From assembly GCA_016125095.1 (NCBI GenBank), contig WGMK01000003.1, forward strand, positions 1 through 64,000: a stretch of 64,000 nucleotides of DNA, in the 5' to 3' direction. The notes below the pieces were generated by a model. The model had not been told where the DNA came from, ran no database searches, and saw only the letters and a program-made list of their open reading frames with translations. Below, piece by piece: positions 18,190-27,027 of the stretch; positions within the stretch are counted from its first letter, which is position 1, and every line of letters begins with the position of its first letter. Source of the stretch: Candidatus Hydrogenedens sp. (lineage in GTDB: Bacteria; Hydrogenedentota; Hydrogenedentia; Hydrogenedentales; JAEUWI01). The translations under genes were made by a program, and so were the position numbers.

Positions 18190-21100
18190 ATGACCGAGCA
18201 CGGAACAACGCCGGAAGAACTACGCCAGCGGCTGACCCAGTTGGAGCAGGCGCTGGAGCAATCCCGCCGCGACGCGGCCTCGCTCGAGGCGGCGCTCAGC
18301 ATCAGCGAGGAACGGCTCGACCATGTCCTCTCGCTCGCGGGCGACGGGGTGTGGGAATGGAACCCCGCAGAGGTCATCTGGCGCGGCAGTCCGCGCTGCT
18401 TCGAAATGCTCGGCTATACGCGCGAGGAGGCCCGTGGGGACGCCGCCTTCTGGCTTTCGACCCTGCACCCCGAAGACCGCGACCGCGTCATCTCCGAACT
18501 CGCCGCCGCCAGAAGCCGGCCCCATCTCGGATTCTGCACCGAGTTCCGCGTCTTTGCCAAGGACGGCTCGGTGCGCTGGCTGCGGAGCGAGGGCTGCCCC
18601 TTCCAGCGTGTCTCCGGCGGCGGCGTGGCTACTATTGTCGGGCTGCAATCCGATATCACCGACGCCAAGCGCGCAGCCGCCGAAATCAGCATGAAAACCA
18701 ATGCGCTCGAGCATGCGGCCTACGCCTTCGACATTGTGAGCCAGGACGGCCTGTTTCTCTACGCCAACCAGGCCTATCTCCATATGTGGGGCTACGACTC
18801 CGAGGAAGAGATCCTCGGCACCTCACCCGCGGGGCACTGCGCCGACCCCGACATGCCTCGCCAGATCATTGAACAGGTGCAGCGCGACGGCGCGGCCACC
18901 TTCGAATTCTCCGCGCGCCGCCGAGACGGCTCCACTTTCGACGTGCACATGGCCGTCTGCCTCTACCACGATGAATCCGGGCGCGAACTGTATACCGGCA
19001 CGGCGCTCGATGTCTCCGAAACCCGCACCGCCCAGGAACGGCTGAGCAGTATTGCCACCATGCTCACGCGCTCCGAAGACATCGCGCGGGTCGGCAGCTG
19101 GGAATGGGACTTCAAGCAGGACCGCGTCGTATGGTCCGACGGCTTGTTCAAGATTTTCGGCATGAATCCCGCCGAGGGGGCGCCCCCCTTCGCCGAACAC
19201 CACAAACTCTTCGCCTCGGAGGACTATAAGGCCATTACCGCCTGCGTAGAACGGGTTATCCGAGACGGTGGCAGCTACGAACTCGAAGTGGACGCACTCC
19301 ACACGGACGGCAGCGTGATGCGGTGCTTGTCCATTGGCCACGCCGATTGCGACGAGACTGGCCGGGCGGTGCGCATGTTCGGCAGCTTTCAGGACATCAC
19401 GCGTATCCGACGCCTCGAGCAGGATCTCAAACTTACCGAGCGCAGGCTCCGGCGCCTGTACGACATGAGCCGCGACGGTTTCGCCCTGGCTGATATCGAC
19501 GGCAGAATCATCCAGTGCAACAGCGCCTTCGAGTCCATCGTCGGGTATACCGAGCAGGAGCTCCACACGGTTCGATACCAGGACTTGACTCCGGCAAAGT
19601 GGCACGCGATGGAGGCCGAACTGCTGCAATCCCAGGGCTTCCCGCGCGGCTACACCGACCTCTACGAAAAGGAATACATCCGCAAGGATGGAACGCTCAT
19701 CAGCGTCGAGCTGCAGGCCTACGTGGATTTCGATGCGGCGGGCAATCCTTCCGCCGTATGGGCCATGGTGCGCGATATCACGCTGCGCAAGGCGGCCGAC
19801 GAAGCCCTCCGCGCCAGCGAAGAGCGCTTCCGTTCCTTCGTGGAGAATGCCCACGACATCATCTTCGCACTCAGCCCGACCGGGGCGCTCGAGTACGTTT
19901 CGCCAAACTGGATCACCGCCTTCGGGGAATCGCCTGCCGAGGCCGCCGGCCGTTCTTTCCGCGACTATATCTTCCCGGTGGACCTCCCGACGGCCGAGAG
20001 CTTCATCGGCTCCGTCTTGCGCGGCGAGCACCCCCGGAACAGCGCCGATATCCGCGCCGTGCACGCCGACGGCTCGGTGCACCACTACGCCGTAAACGCC
20101 TCCCCGGTCTTCGGCTCGGACGGCGCCGTCCGGAGCGTGGTCGGCATTTCACGCGACGTCACCCGCGAGCGCCTGCTCGAGCGCGAGTACCGCCAATCCC
20201 AGAAGATGGAGGCCATCGGACAGCTCACCGGCGGCGTCGCGCACGATTTCAACAACCTGCTGCAAGTGATCAACGGCAGCAGCGAACTCGCGCTCGAAAA
20301 GACGAAGCCCGAAAGTTTCGAACACCGGATGCTTCAGGAAATTACGGGCGCCGGGGAACGCGCCGCGCGGCTCGTGCGGCAACTCCTCCTATTCAGCCGA
20401 CGACAGGTCATGCGGCCCGAGATTCTCGACCTCAACAACGTGGTCGACGACCTGCTCAAGATGCTGCGGCGCGTGATTGAAGAACATATCCGGCTCGAGT
20501 GGGTGCCCGGACGCCACCTGGGCCACATCTTCGCCGACCGCAGCATGATGGAACAGGCGCTGATGAACCTGTGCGTGAACGCGCGCGACGCGATGCCCGA
20601 GGGCGGCGTGCTCACCATCGAGTCGCAGGGCGTGGTCATCAACAGCGAATTTTGCGAGACCCACTCGTGGGCCAAGCCGGGGCGCTACGTGCTCATCTGT
20701 ATCACCGACACCGGCTACGGCATGAGCGCGGAAGTGTGCGAGCACATGTTCGAGCCCTTCTTCACCACCAAGGGCGAGGGCCACGGCACCGGCCTCGGAC
20801 TCTCTACTGTCTACGGTATTGTCACCCAGCACGAAGGCATGATTACCGCCTACAGCGAAATCGGCCAGGGCAGCACGTTTAAGGTATACCTTCCCGTGTG
20901 CGAGCGTCCGGCAAACGAGGTGGGCACGATGATCAAGGAACGGGTCATCGGCGGCACGGAGCGCATCATGATTGTCGAGGACGACGCCACGGTGCGCGAT
21001 CTGACGCGCCAGTTCCTCGAAGGCGCCGGCTACTCGGTGATTCCCGCCGCCAACGGCGCCGAGGCCATCGACCTTTTCAACCGGGAATCCGGGACCGTCG

Positions 21101-21330
21101 ATCTCGTGATTCTCGACGTGGTCATGCCGGTCATGGGCGGACGCGAGGCCTACGACCGGCTCCGCATGATCCGGGAGGATCTGCCGGCACTGTTCGCCAG
21201 CGGCTACAGCGAGAATGCTGTGCACACGAACTTCGTGCTCGATGAGGGCCTCCAGCTGATTCAGAAGCCCTTTGTACGCGACGACCTGCTGCGCGCCGTA
21301 CGGACGATCCTGGACAAGGCCCGGAAGTAG
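18190..21330 (+). CDS. Multi-PAS hybrid sensor histidine kinase
   Basis: 1046 residues, no membrane segment, so a cytosolic sensor. A coiled N-terminus is followed by about five PAS/PAC units (for example SLAGDGVWEWNP, NALEHAAYAFDIVS, DIARVGSWEWDF, YDMSRDGFALADIDG, NAHDIIFALSPTG). HisKA with phospho-accepting His685 in VAHDFNNLLQV; HATPase with N box NLCVNARDAM and G boxes DTGYGM and GTGLGLSTVYG; C-terminal receiver with Asp976 in VILDVVMPVMGG and QKPF near the end. Likely signals through its own receiver to a phosphotransfer partner outside this window. ATG at 18190 has CAGGGG upstream; a GTG at 18166 is possible. The GGDEF protein next door is convergent. Confidence 0.93.
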   Translation: MTEHGTTPEELRQRLTQLEQALEQSRRDAASLEAALSISEERLDHVLSLAGDGVWEWNPAEVIWRGSPRCFEMLGYTREEARGDAAFWLSTLHPEDRDRVISELAAARSRPHLGFCTEFRVFAKDGSVRWLRSEGCPFQRVSGGGVATIVGLQSDITDAKRAAAEISMKTNALEHAAYAFDIVSQDGLFLYANQAYLHMWGYDSEEEILGTSPAGHCADPDMPRQIIEQVQRDGAATFEFSARRRDGSTFDVHMAVCLYHDESGRELYTGTALDVSETRTAQERLSSIATMLTRSEDIARVGSWEWDFKQDRVVWSDGLFKIFGMNPAEGAPPFAEHHKLFASEDYKAITACVERVIRDGGSYELEVDALHTDGSVMRCLSIGHADCDETGRAVRMFGSFQDITRIRRLEQDLKLTERRLRRLYDMSRDGFALADIDGRIIQCNSAFESIVGYTEQELHTVRYQDLTPAKWHAMEAELLQSQGFPRGYTDLYEKEYIRKDGTLISVELQAYVDFDAAGNPSAVWAMVRDITLRKAADEALRASEERFRSFVENAHDIIFALSPTGALEYVSPNWITAFGESPAEAAGRSFRDYIFPVDLPTAESFIGSVLRGEHPRNSADIRAVHADGSVHHYAVNASPVFGSDGAVRSVVGISRDVTRERLLEREYRQSQKMEAIGQLTGGVAHDFNNLLQVINGSSELALEKTKPESFEHRMLQEITGAGERAARLVRQLLLFSRRQVMRPEILDLNNVVDDLLKMLRRVIEEHIRLEWVPGRHLGHIFADRSMMEQALMNLCVNARDAMPEGGVLTIESQGVVINSEFCETHSWAKPGRYVLICITDTGYGMSAEVCEHMFEPFFTTKGEGHGTGLGLSTVYGIVTQHEGMITAYSEIGQGSTFKVYLPVCERPANEVGTMIKERVIGGTERIMIVEDDATVRDLTRQFLEGAGYSVIPAANGAEAIDLFNRESGTVDLVILDVVMPVMGGREAYDRLRMIREDLPALFASGYSENAVHTNFVLDEGLQLIQKPFVRDDLLRAVRTILDKARK

Positions 21331-21337
21331 CCGCGTC

Positions 21338-22678
21338 CTAGCGGAGCAGCGTGATGCCGCCCTTGCCCGATTGCTTGACCTCGTACATGGCGCGGTCGGC
21401 GCGGGCGGTCAGTTCGTCGGGCGTATAGCCGTGGTCGGGAAAACGCGCAATGCCGATGGAAGCGCCCACCTGCAGATTGTGCGGCGGATACGGGATGGGC
21501 TGCGTCGCCGCCACCATCACCTTGGACGCCACCTCGCGCGCGCCCTTTACCGAGGGCGTATCGCGCAGGAGCAGCACGAACTCGTCGCCCCCGACGCGGG
21601 CGATGGTGTCGCTCGCGCGCAACGCCTTGCGGAACCGCTCCGCCAATTCGGTCAGCACGGCGTCTCCGGCGTGGTGACCGAAGGAATCGTTCACTTTCTT
21701 GAAGTCGTCCAAATCGACGTAGAGCAGGCAGAAGCCTTCCTTGCTGCGGCGCGACATGGCCGCGCACTGTTCGAGGCGGTCAAACAGCAGCCGGCGGTTC
21801 GGCAGCCCCGTCAGCGGGTCATGCAGCGCCAGGTGCTGCACCAGCTCACGCTCGCGGATGGCCAGAAACAACAGCAACGCGATAATCGTGCAGACGACGA
21901 TATATACGGCGCGGGTAATCTGCAGTCTGGATTCCAGCCGTTCCCACTCCGCAGGCCGGGCAATGGCGATATCCCACAGGGCCCCGGGCAGTTCGATGGT
22001 CTGGATGATGGGCGCCGCATCGAACAGCCCCTCGTCACCGAATTCCATGGGACTCATGCGGCCGGTGCCGCCCATGGTGCGGATGGCCCACCGGATGCCG
22101 CGATCCGCATAGCGTTTCGACACGGTATCGAACAAGCGTTCCACGTCGATGACAATGCTGATAAGCCCCCAATACGAACCGTCGCCCATGTACACCGGCG
22201 TCCGCGTGACAATGCCGATGCCGCCCTGCACGAGCCGGATGGGACCGACGATGACGGTATCATGGGTTTCCATGGCCTGCTGCACCCCGATCCACTGGTC
22301 CGGCACGGTCTTGAAGTCGAGGCCCAAAGCCGCTTCGTTGCCTTCGAGTGGATAGATGTAGTCGATGCGGTTGTTCGGCGCCAGGCCGATATTCTGCACG
22401 TTGCGGCCGTGCTCGTAAATCGAGGCCAGCATGCTGTTGGTATCGATTTGGGTCAGGTCGGGATTCAGCGAAAGAAACCCCGACAACCCCGAGGCGAGAT
22501 GGATGGAGGAGTTCAACTCCGACTCGATAGAGGCGCGCAGTTCCGAGGCCTCCGACAGCACCCGGTTCTCCAACGCTGACTGGTCCGCGGCATACTCCAC
22601 GCGCGCGATATATTCGCCAAGGGCCAGCGCCGCTATCCAGATAGCAACGCTGACTCCGCTCGTTCTCGCTCGATTCAA
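21338..22678 (-). CDS. CHASE-type sensor diguanylate cyclase
   Basis: 446 residues. Membrane helix near the N-terminus (VAIWIAALALGEYIARV), a periplasmic CHASE-like domain (GFLSLNPDL, NIGLAPNNRIDYIYPLEGNE, RTPVY), a second helix (AVYIVVCTIIALLLFLAI) and a GGDEF domain with an intact GGDEF motif (ARVGGDEFVLLL). RASD five residues before GGDEF is a standard product-inhibition I site. It should make cyclic di-GMP in response to an external signal. It converges on the hybrid kinase with 7 bases between the stops. Confidence 0.92.
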   Translation of the reverse strand: MNRARTSGVSVAIWIAALALGEYIARVEYAADQSALENRVLSEASELRASIESELNSSIHLASGLSGFLSLNPDLTQIDTNSMLASIYEHGRNVQNIGLAPNNRIDYIYPLEGNEAALGLDFKTVPDQWIGVQQAMETHDTVIVGPIRLVQGGIGIVTRTPVYMGDGSYWGLISIVIDVERLFDTVSKRYADRGIRWAIRTMGGTGRMSPMEFGDEGLFDAAPIIQTIELPGALWDIAIARPAEWERLESRLQITRAVYIVVCTIIALLLFLAIRERELVQHLALHDPLTGLPNRRLLFDRLEQCAAMSRRSKEGFCLLYVDLDDFKKVNDSFGHHAGDAVLTELAERFRKALRASDTIARVGGDEFVLLLRDTPSVKGAREVASKVMVAATQPIPYPPHNLQVGASIGIARFPDHGYTPDELTARADRAMYEVKQSGKGGITLLR

Positions 22679-22720
22679 CGGGTCAGTATCCTCGCTTCAA
22701 CCGCTTGCTCCGCAGGCGGC

Positions 22721-22771
22721 AGTATAGCGTATCCCCGGCCGCGCATGCCGCCCGATTCAACGTGCTATACT
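22721..22771. promoter_or_regulatory. Divergent -10 elements for the GGDEF and CDF genes
   Basis: Minus-strand TATACT at 22726-22721 faces the GGDEF gene; plus-strand TATACT at 22766-22771, in the extended form TGCTATACTCCCGC, faces the CDF gene. The same 14-base string precedes cinA at 25112-25125. No good -35 in either direction. Confidence 0.45.
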
Positions 22772-22802
22772 CCCGCCCTTCCACCTGGCAAGGATTGGCG
22801 AC

Positions 22803-23690
22803 GTGCTGCAAGCCCCGGTTTCACAGATTTATCGCGATGCCACCCGCGTGGCCCTGGTGGGGGTTCTCGCCAACACGGCCCTGGGCATGGCGAAGCTGGT
22901 GGCCGGCACGCTCGGGCACTCCATCGCTCTCTTGTCGGACTCGGTCAATTCGCTGGGCGATGCCGCGGCCTCCTGCGTGGCACTCATCTCCCTCTGGTAT
23001 TCGCAAAAGCCCGCCGACTCGACTCATCCCTATGGGCACATGCGGGCCGAGGCGGTCGGTGCGCTGACGATTTCGACGCTCATCGTGGTGAGCGCCCTGC
23101 TCATCGGATGGGAGGCCATGCAGCACCTCGGGCAGGACCACCTCGTGCCGCCCGCGTGGACGCTGTGGGTGGCAGGCGCCAATGTCGTCATCAAGGAATT
23201 GCTTTATCAGTTCACGGCGCGCGCCGGCCGGAAAACCGGATCGCGGACTATTGTGGCGAACGCGTGGGACCACCGCTCCGACGCGCTCTGCTCGCTGGGT
23301 GCCATGGTGGGGCTGCTGGGCGTACGCTACGGCGGACCGCAGATGCTCTGGTTCGACGAGGCTGCCGCCCTCTTTATCGTGGCCATCATCATTCTCGGGG
23401 GCATCAAGCTCTATGCGGACAGCGCCAGCGACCTGATGGACCGGCAGGCGGGCGAGAGCTTCACCCGGCAAATCCGGAATGCGGCGCTCGAGGTACCCGG
23501 CGTACAGGATGTCGAGAAGCTTTGGATGCGCAAGGCCGGTCTCGAGTACCTGATCGATATCCACATCGAGGTGGACCCCTGCATGGAAGTGCGCCTCGGG
23601 CACGAGATCGGCCACGCCGTGCAGGACGTGCTCCAGCAGCGCTTCCCGCGGGTGCGCGCCGTGCTGGTGCATCTCGAGCCGCATTCCTGA
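22803..23690 (+). CDS. Cation diffusion facilitator (CDF) family transporter
   Basis: Exports divalent metal ions by proton antiport at the inner membrane. 295 residues, six membrane helices. Metal-site motifs: SDSVNSLGDA in helix 2, HPYGHMRAEA loop, and NAWDHRSDALCS in helix 5 (HxxxD). C-terminal cytoplasmic CDF domain with IDIHIEVDP. The start is GTG at 22803 with AAGGA 8 bases upstream. Metal specificity cannot be read from sequence. Confidence 0.9.
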   Translation: MLQAPVSQIYRDATRVALVGVLANTALGMAKLVAGTLGHSIALLSDSVNSLGDAAASCVALISLWYSQKPADSTHPYGHMRAEAVGALTISTLIVVSALLIGWEAMQHLGQDHLVPPAWTLWVAGANVVIKELLYQFTARAGRKTGSRTIVANAWDHRSDALCSLGAMVGLLGVRYGGPQMLWFDEAAALFIVAIIILGGIKLYADSASDLMDRQAGESFTRQIRNAALEVPGVQDVEKLWMRKAGLEYLIDIHIEVDPCMEVRLGHEIGHAVQDVLQQRFPRVRAVLVHLEPHS

Positions 23691-23703
23691 GTTTGCCGAG
23701 GAA

Positions 23704-25029
23704 TCAGTCCTCCGGCGTGCCCCCGGCGGGCGCCTCTCCCAGCGACACGAGTATCTTGTCCACGCGGCGGCCGTCGGTGTCGAGCACCTCGAAATGCAGG
23801 CCCTGCCAGTCGAAGGCGTCGCCCGCCGCAGGCACCCGGCCCAGCTGCTCCATCGCGAATCCGCCCATCGTGTGGTAAGCGCTCTCCACCAGGGTCGCGT
23901 CCACTTCCAGGTATCCGTTGTGCAAGAAATCGCTGAGGGACACGAATCCATCCACCAACAGCGAACCGTCGTCGCGCTGCCGGATAGCAGGCTCGTCATC
24001 TTCGGGGGCGTCCGGCACTTCCCCCACGATCGCCCGCATGATGTCGCTCATGGTGACCATCCCCACCAGCCCGCCGTACTCGTCCACCACGAAGATCGCG
24101 GGCTTGTGGTGCTCCTTCAGCAATTCGAGCGCGCGCAGCGCCGTGGTGGATTCCGGCACGAAGGGCGCCGTGCGCACGAGCTTCGCCAGGGGCGACGGAT
24201 TGGCCCCCAACAGGCTGACGAGCACATCCCGCGCCCGCAGAAAGCCGGCAATCTCGTCCAGTTCGCCGCGGGCCGCCGGGTAAATCGTATGGCCGGTCTG
24301 CTGCACGATGGCCAAGGCCTCGCTCCCCGGATGATCCAGGTCCACCCATTCGAGTTCCGTGCGCGGCGTTAGAATCGCTCCCACCCGGATGTCGGCCAGG
24401 CGCAGCACGCTCTCCACCATCTTCTTTTCTACCGCCGCCACCTCCCCCGATTTCGCCCCCTCGTTGAGAATCGCCCGGATCTCCTCGTCCACCAGCAGAG
24501 GCTGGTCGGGCAGCGACATGCCGGTGAGCCGGAGCAGGGTGTTGGTGGACCAGGTGAGGAGAAACACCACCGGCGACGCTGCCCGGGACAGCACCCAGAG
24601 CGGCCCGGCCAGCGCCGAGGCGAAGGCGTCGGGGCGGGTAAGCGCCAGCCGCTTGGGCAGCAGTTCGCCGAACACGATGGAGAAATAGGTGATCAGCAAC
24701 ACGACGATGCCGATGCCGATGGCGTTGCTGTAGGGCGCGAGCGCCGGCACCCGCGCGGCAATCCGTGCGATTTCCTCCGCCACCGAGGCACCGCCCACCA
24801 CACCCGTAATGATGCCAACCATGGTGATGCCGACCTGGATGGCCGAAAGCAGGCGCGTGGGGTCTTCCAGCAGCCGGAGCGCCGTCCGGGCGCCCCGCTG
24901 GCCCTGGGCGGCGCGCTGCTCCAGGCGGGCCCGCCGCGCCGAGACCAGGCTCAGCTCTGCCATCGCCAGCAGGCCGTTGAACAGAATCAACAGCACCAGC
25001 ACCGAAAGTTCCAGGGAAATGCGCTCCAC
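23704..25029 (-). CDS. CNNM/CorC-HlyC family protein with CBS pair
   Basis: 441 residues: N-terminal CNNM (DUF21) membrane domain (VLVLLILFNGLLAMAELSLV, IVFGELLPKRLALT), two CBS domains (RVGAILTPRTELEWVD, VVDEYGGLVGMVTMSDIM) and a C-terminal CorC_HlyC domain. Members are linked to magnesium or cobalt export. The GTG start at 25029 has GAGGAG 9 bases upstream. Convergent with the CDF gene, 13 bases apart. Confidence 0.9.
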   Translation of the reverse strand: MERISLELSVLVLLILFNGLLAMAELSLVSARRARLEQRAAQGQRGARTALRLLEDPTRLLSAIQVGITMVGIITGVVGGASVAEEIARIAARVPALAPYSNAIGIGIVVLLITYFSIVFGELLPKRLALTRPDAFASALAGPLWVLSRAASPVVFLLTWSTNTLLRLTGMSLPDQPLLVDEEIRAILNEGAKSGEVAAVEKKMVESVLRLADIRVGAILTPRTELEWVDLDHPGSEALAIVQQTGHTIYPAARGELDEIAGFLRARDVLVSLLGANPSPLAKLVRTAPFVPESTTALRALELLKEHHKPAIFVVDEYGGLVGMVTMSDIMRAIVGEVPDAPEDDEPAIRQRDDGSLLVDGFVSLSDFLHNGYLEVDATLVESAYHTMGGFAMEQLGRVPAAGDAFDWQGLHFEVLDTDGRRVDKILVSLGEAPAGGTPED

Positions 25030-25111
25030 GCCGGCGGCTCCTCGGCCCAAGGCCTTCTTGCTGCCTACAGCCTAACAGGCCGGCCCGGGGGAATTCCGCC
25101 GCGCCACCATT

Positions 25112-25120
25112 TGCTATACT
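25112..25120 (+). promoter_or_regulatory. Extended -10 element of cinA
   Basis: TGCTATACT, identical in context to the CDF gene promoter. No convincing -35. About 30 bases before the cinA ATG. Confidence 0.45.
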
Positions 25121-25152
25121 CCCGCGTTGCCGCAAACCCGGAGATGCGCCCC

Positions 25153-26337
25153 ATGAAGGCCGAAATTCTGATGATTGGCACCGAGCTGCTCATCGGGCAG
25201 ATTGTGGATACGAACGCTTCGTGGCTCGGGCAGACCCTGGCCGAGCACGGCATCCACCTCTACCAGAAGACCACCGTGGGCGATAACCGCGCCCGCATTG
25301 TGGCGGCGCTCCGGGCTGCGCTCGAGCGTGCCGACGTCGTCCTGTGCAGCGGCGGCCTCGGGCCCACCGAGGACGACATCACCCGGGAGTGCGTGGCCGA
25401 GGTCTTCGGCGTCCCGCTGGTGTACCGCGAGGACTTGTTCGAAGAGGTCCTAGCCCGCTTTAAGCACGTCCGCATCCAAATTACAGAAAACAACAAGCGC
25501 CAGGCCTACCTGCCCGAGGGTGCCGAGGCGGTGCCCAACCCCCGCGGCACCGCCCCGGGCCTGCTGATGAAGGGGCCGCAGGGGATGGTGATCTGCATGC
25601 CCGGCGTGCCGCACGAACTCAAGGGCATGGTCCGCGACTCGGTGATTCCGCGGCTTCGCGCCGAATTCGGCCTCGCGGGCGTGCTGCATTACCGGGTGCT
25701 CAAGGTCTGCGGGGTCGGCGAATCGCGGATCGACCATAAGATGGGCGATCTCATCAATGCCCACAGCAATCCCACCATCGGCCTGCTGGCGAATCCGGAG
25801 GCGAACCGCATCCGGATTGCCGCCCATGCCGAATCGGTCGAGGCCGCCGACGCGCTCATCGACGCGGTGGACGCCAAGGTGCGCGAGCGCCTGCCCGGCC
25901 TGATTTTCGGCACCGACAACGATACCATCGAGGCTGTCGTGGCGGCCCTGCTGGTGGGCAAGGGCTGGAAAATCGGCCTGCTGGAAACGGTGACCGGCGG
26001 CATGATCGCCCAGCGGCTGCTGGCCGCAGACCCCGCCTGCCTGGCCGGAGCCGAGATTCTCCCGGTCAACCCGACGGCACCGGAAGGCGTTTCGCTCGAG
26101 GATTTCGCGTTTGACCTCGCCCGCGGGAAGGTGCTAGGCTTGCCCTCGGAATGTGCACTGGCAGTGCTGGCCGACCCGGCCAACCGCCGCACGGTCGTGG
26201 CGTTCGTGACGCCCGACTCGCAAGCACAGTGGGAAATCGGAGAATTCGCCAGCGGTCAACGCAATCAGCTACGCGCCGCAATTTACTCTCTAGAACGGAT
26301 TCGACGAGAACTCCTCGGCATTCAGGTGGATGATTGA
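25153..26337 (+). CDS. cinA: CinA-like protein with a degenerate C-terminal domain
   Basis: 394 residues. The N-terminal COG1058 molybdopterin-binding-like domain is complete (MKAEILMIGTELLIGQIVDT, CSGGLGPTEDDITRE, PRGTAPGL, MPGVPHELKGM) and in characterised relatives carries ADP-ribose/NAD-related pyrophosphatase activity. The C-terminal domain corresponds to the NMN deamidase PncC, but its ESCTGG motif reads ETVTGG and no GxAGP motif follows, so deamidation is doubtful. ATG at 25153 has GGAG 9 bases upstream. Confidence 0.88.
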   Translation: MKAEILMIGTELLIGQIVDTNASWLGQTLAEHGIHLYQKTTVGDNRARIVAALRAALERADVVLCSGGLGPTEDDITRECVAEVFGVPLVYREDLFEEVLARFKHVRIQITENNKRQAYLPEGAEAVPNPRGTAPGLLMKGPQGMVICMPGVPHELKGMVRDSVIPRLRAEFGLAGVLHYRVLKVCGVGESRIDHKMGDLINAHSNPTIGLLANPEANRIRIAAHAESVEAADALIDAVDAKVRERLPGLIFGTDNDTIEAVVAALLVGKGWKIGLLETVTGGMIAQRLLAADPACLAGAEILPVNPTAPEGVSLEDFAFDLARGKVLGLPSECALAVLADPANRRTVVAFVTPDSQAQWEIGEFASGQRNQLRAAIYSLERIRRELLGIQVDD

Positions 26338-26461
26338 GCCACCGCCCCGCAGAATCGCCGCGATAGAACCTCAAACCAACGTAGGCTTAAAGAGAAACGG
26401 AAGCTCGGCGGAACGCCCTGAAGGACCCATGTCCCGGGAAGCGCTCCGAAGGAGAAGAAAC

Positions 26462-26827
26462 ATGATTGAGCTGATCGCTCTGGTGCTGTTCTCGCAGCAG
26501 CCCATCCCCGCCATGATCGAGGGCAAGGCCTCCTATTATACGGTCGCCAGCAGCAGCGCCCTCACTGCCTCCGGCGAACATTTCCGCGATGACGAACTGA
26601 CCTGTGCCATGAATACCGGCGAGTTCGGCGATCGTGTCTTGTTCGTCGCCGACAACGGCCGGTCCGTCGTGTGCCGCATCAATGATCGCGGGCCGTTCGT
26701 CAAGAACCGCGTGGCCGACCTTTCGCGGGCCGCCATGCGCCAACTGGACCCCGGGCTCCGACGAGGGGTGATCCATGTCCGGGTGTACCCACTCGGACCG
26801 GGTTCGCCTGTTCCATCGCTGAATTAA
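26462..26827 (+). CDS. RlpA-like double-psi beta-barrel protein
   Basis: 121 residues. A short hydrophobic N-terminus (MIELIALVLFSQQPIPAMIE) suggests export. The DPBB core is clear: GKASYYT, TASGE, LTCAMN, NGRSVVCRINDRGPFVKNRV and ADLSRAAMRQL. Family members are peptidoglycan lytic transglycosylases that act on denuded glycan strands at the septum. It lacks the SPOR domain of full RlpA. AAGGAGA lies 7 bases before the ATG. About 125 bases after cinA, same strand. Confidence 0.85.
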   Translation: MIELIALVLFSQQPIPAMIEGKASYYTVASSSALTASGEHFRDDELTCAMNTGEFGDRVLFVADNGRSVVCRINDRGPFVKNRVADLSRAAMRQLDPGLRRGVIHVRVYPLGPGSPVPSLN

Positions 26828-26881
26828 TCGCCGCACCCGCCTCTCGCCATGCGCTAAAAGTGTCAATAGTTATCTAACTGC

Positions 26882-26910
26882 TTGCACTTTGGGCTGCTTT
26901 CCTTTAGACT
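26882..26910 (+). promoter_or_regulatory. Promoter of the 27028-28536 gene
   Basis: TTGCAC (26882-26887), 17 bases, TAGACT (26905-26910). Good spacing and a plausible pair; the preceding region is A/T-rich. Confidence 0.5.
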
Positions 26911-27027
26911 TCGGTCTTTAGGAGTATTTCCACTCCGGTCATGCCACCGGCGGGAAAAGGTTGGGGAGCCCGCGGGCACAATCTCCGGTGCCGAAATCGC
27001 GGGAGAGAGCAACTCGTAGAGCGATCG

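Noticed and set aside
18166..18192. GTG start of the hybrid kinase at 18166
   Set aside because: The ATG at 18190 has the better ribosome site; the extra eight residues look like leader.
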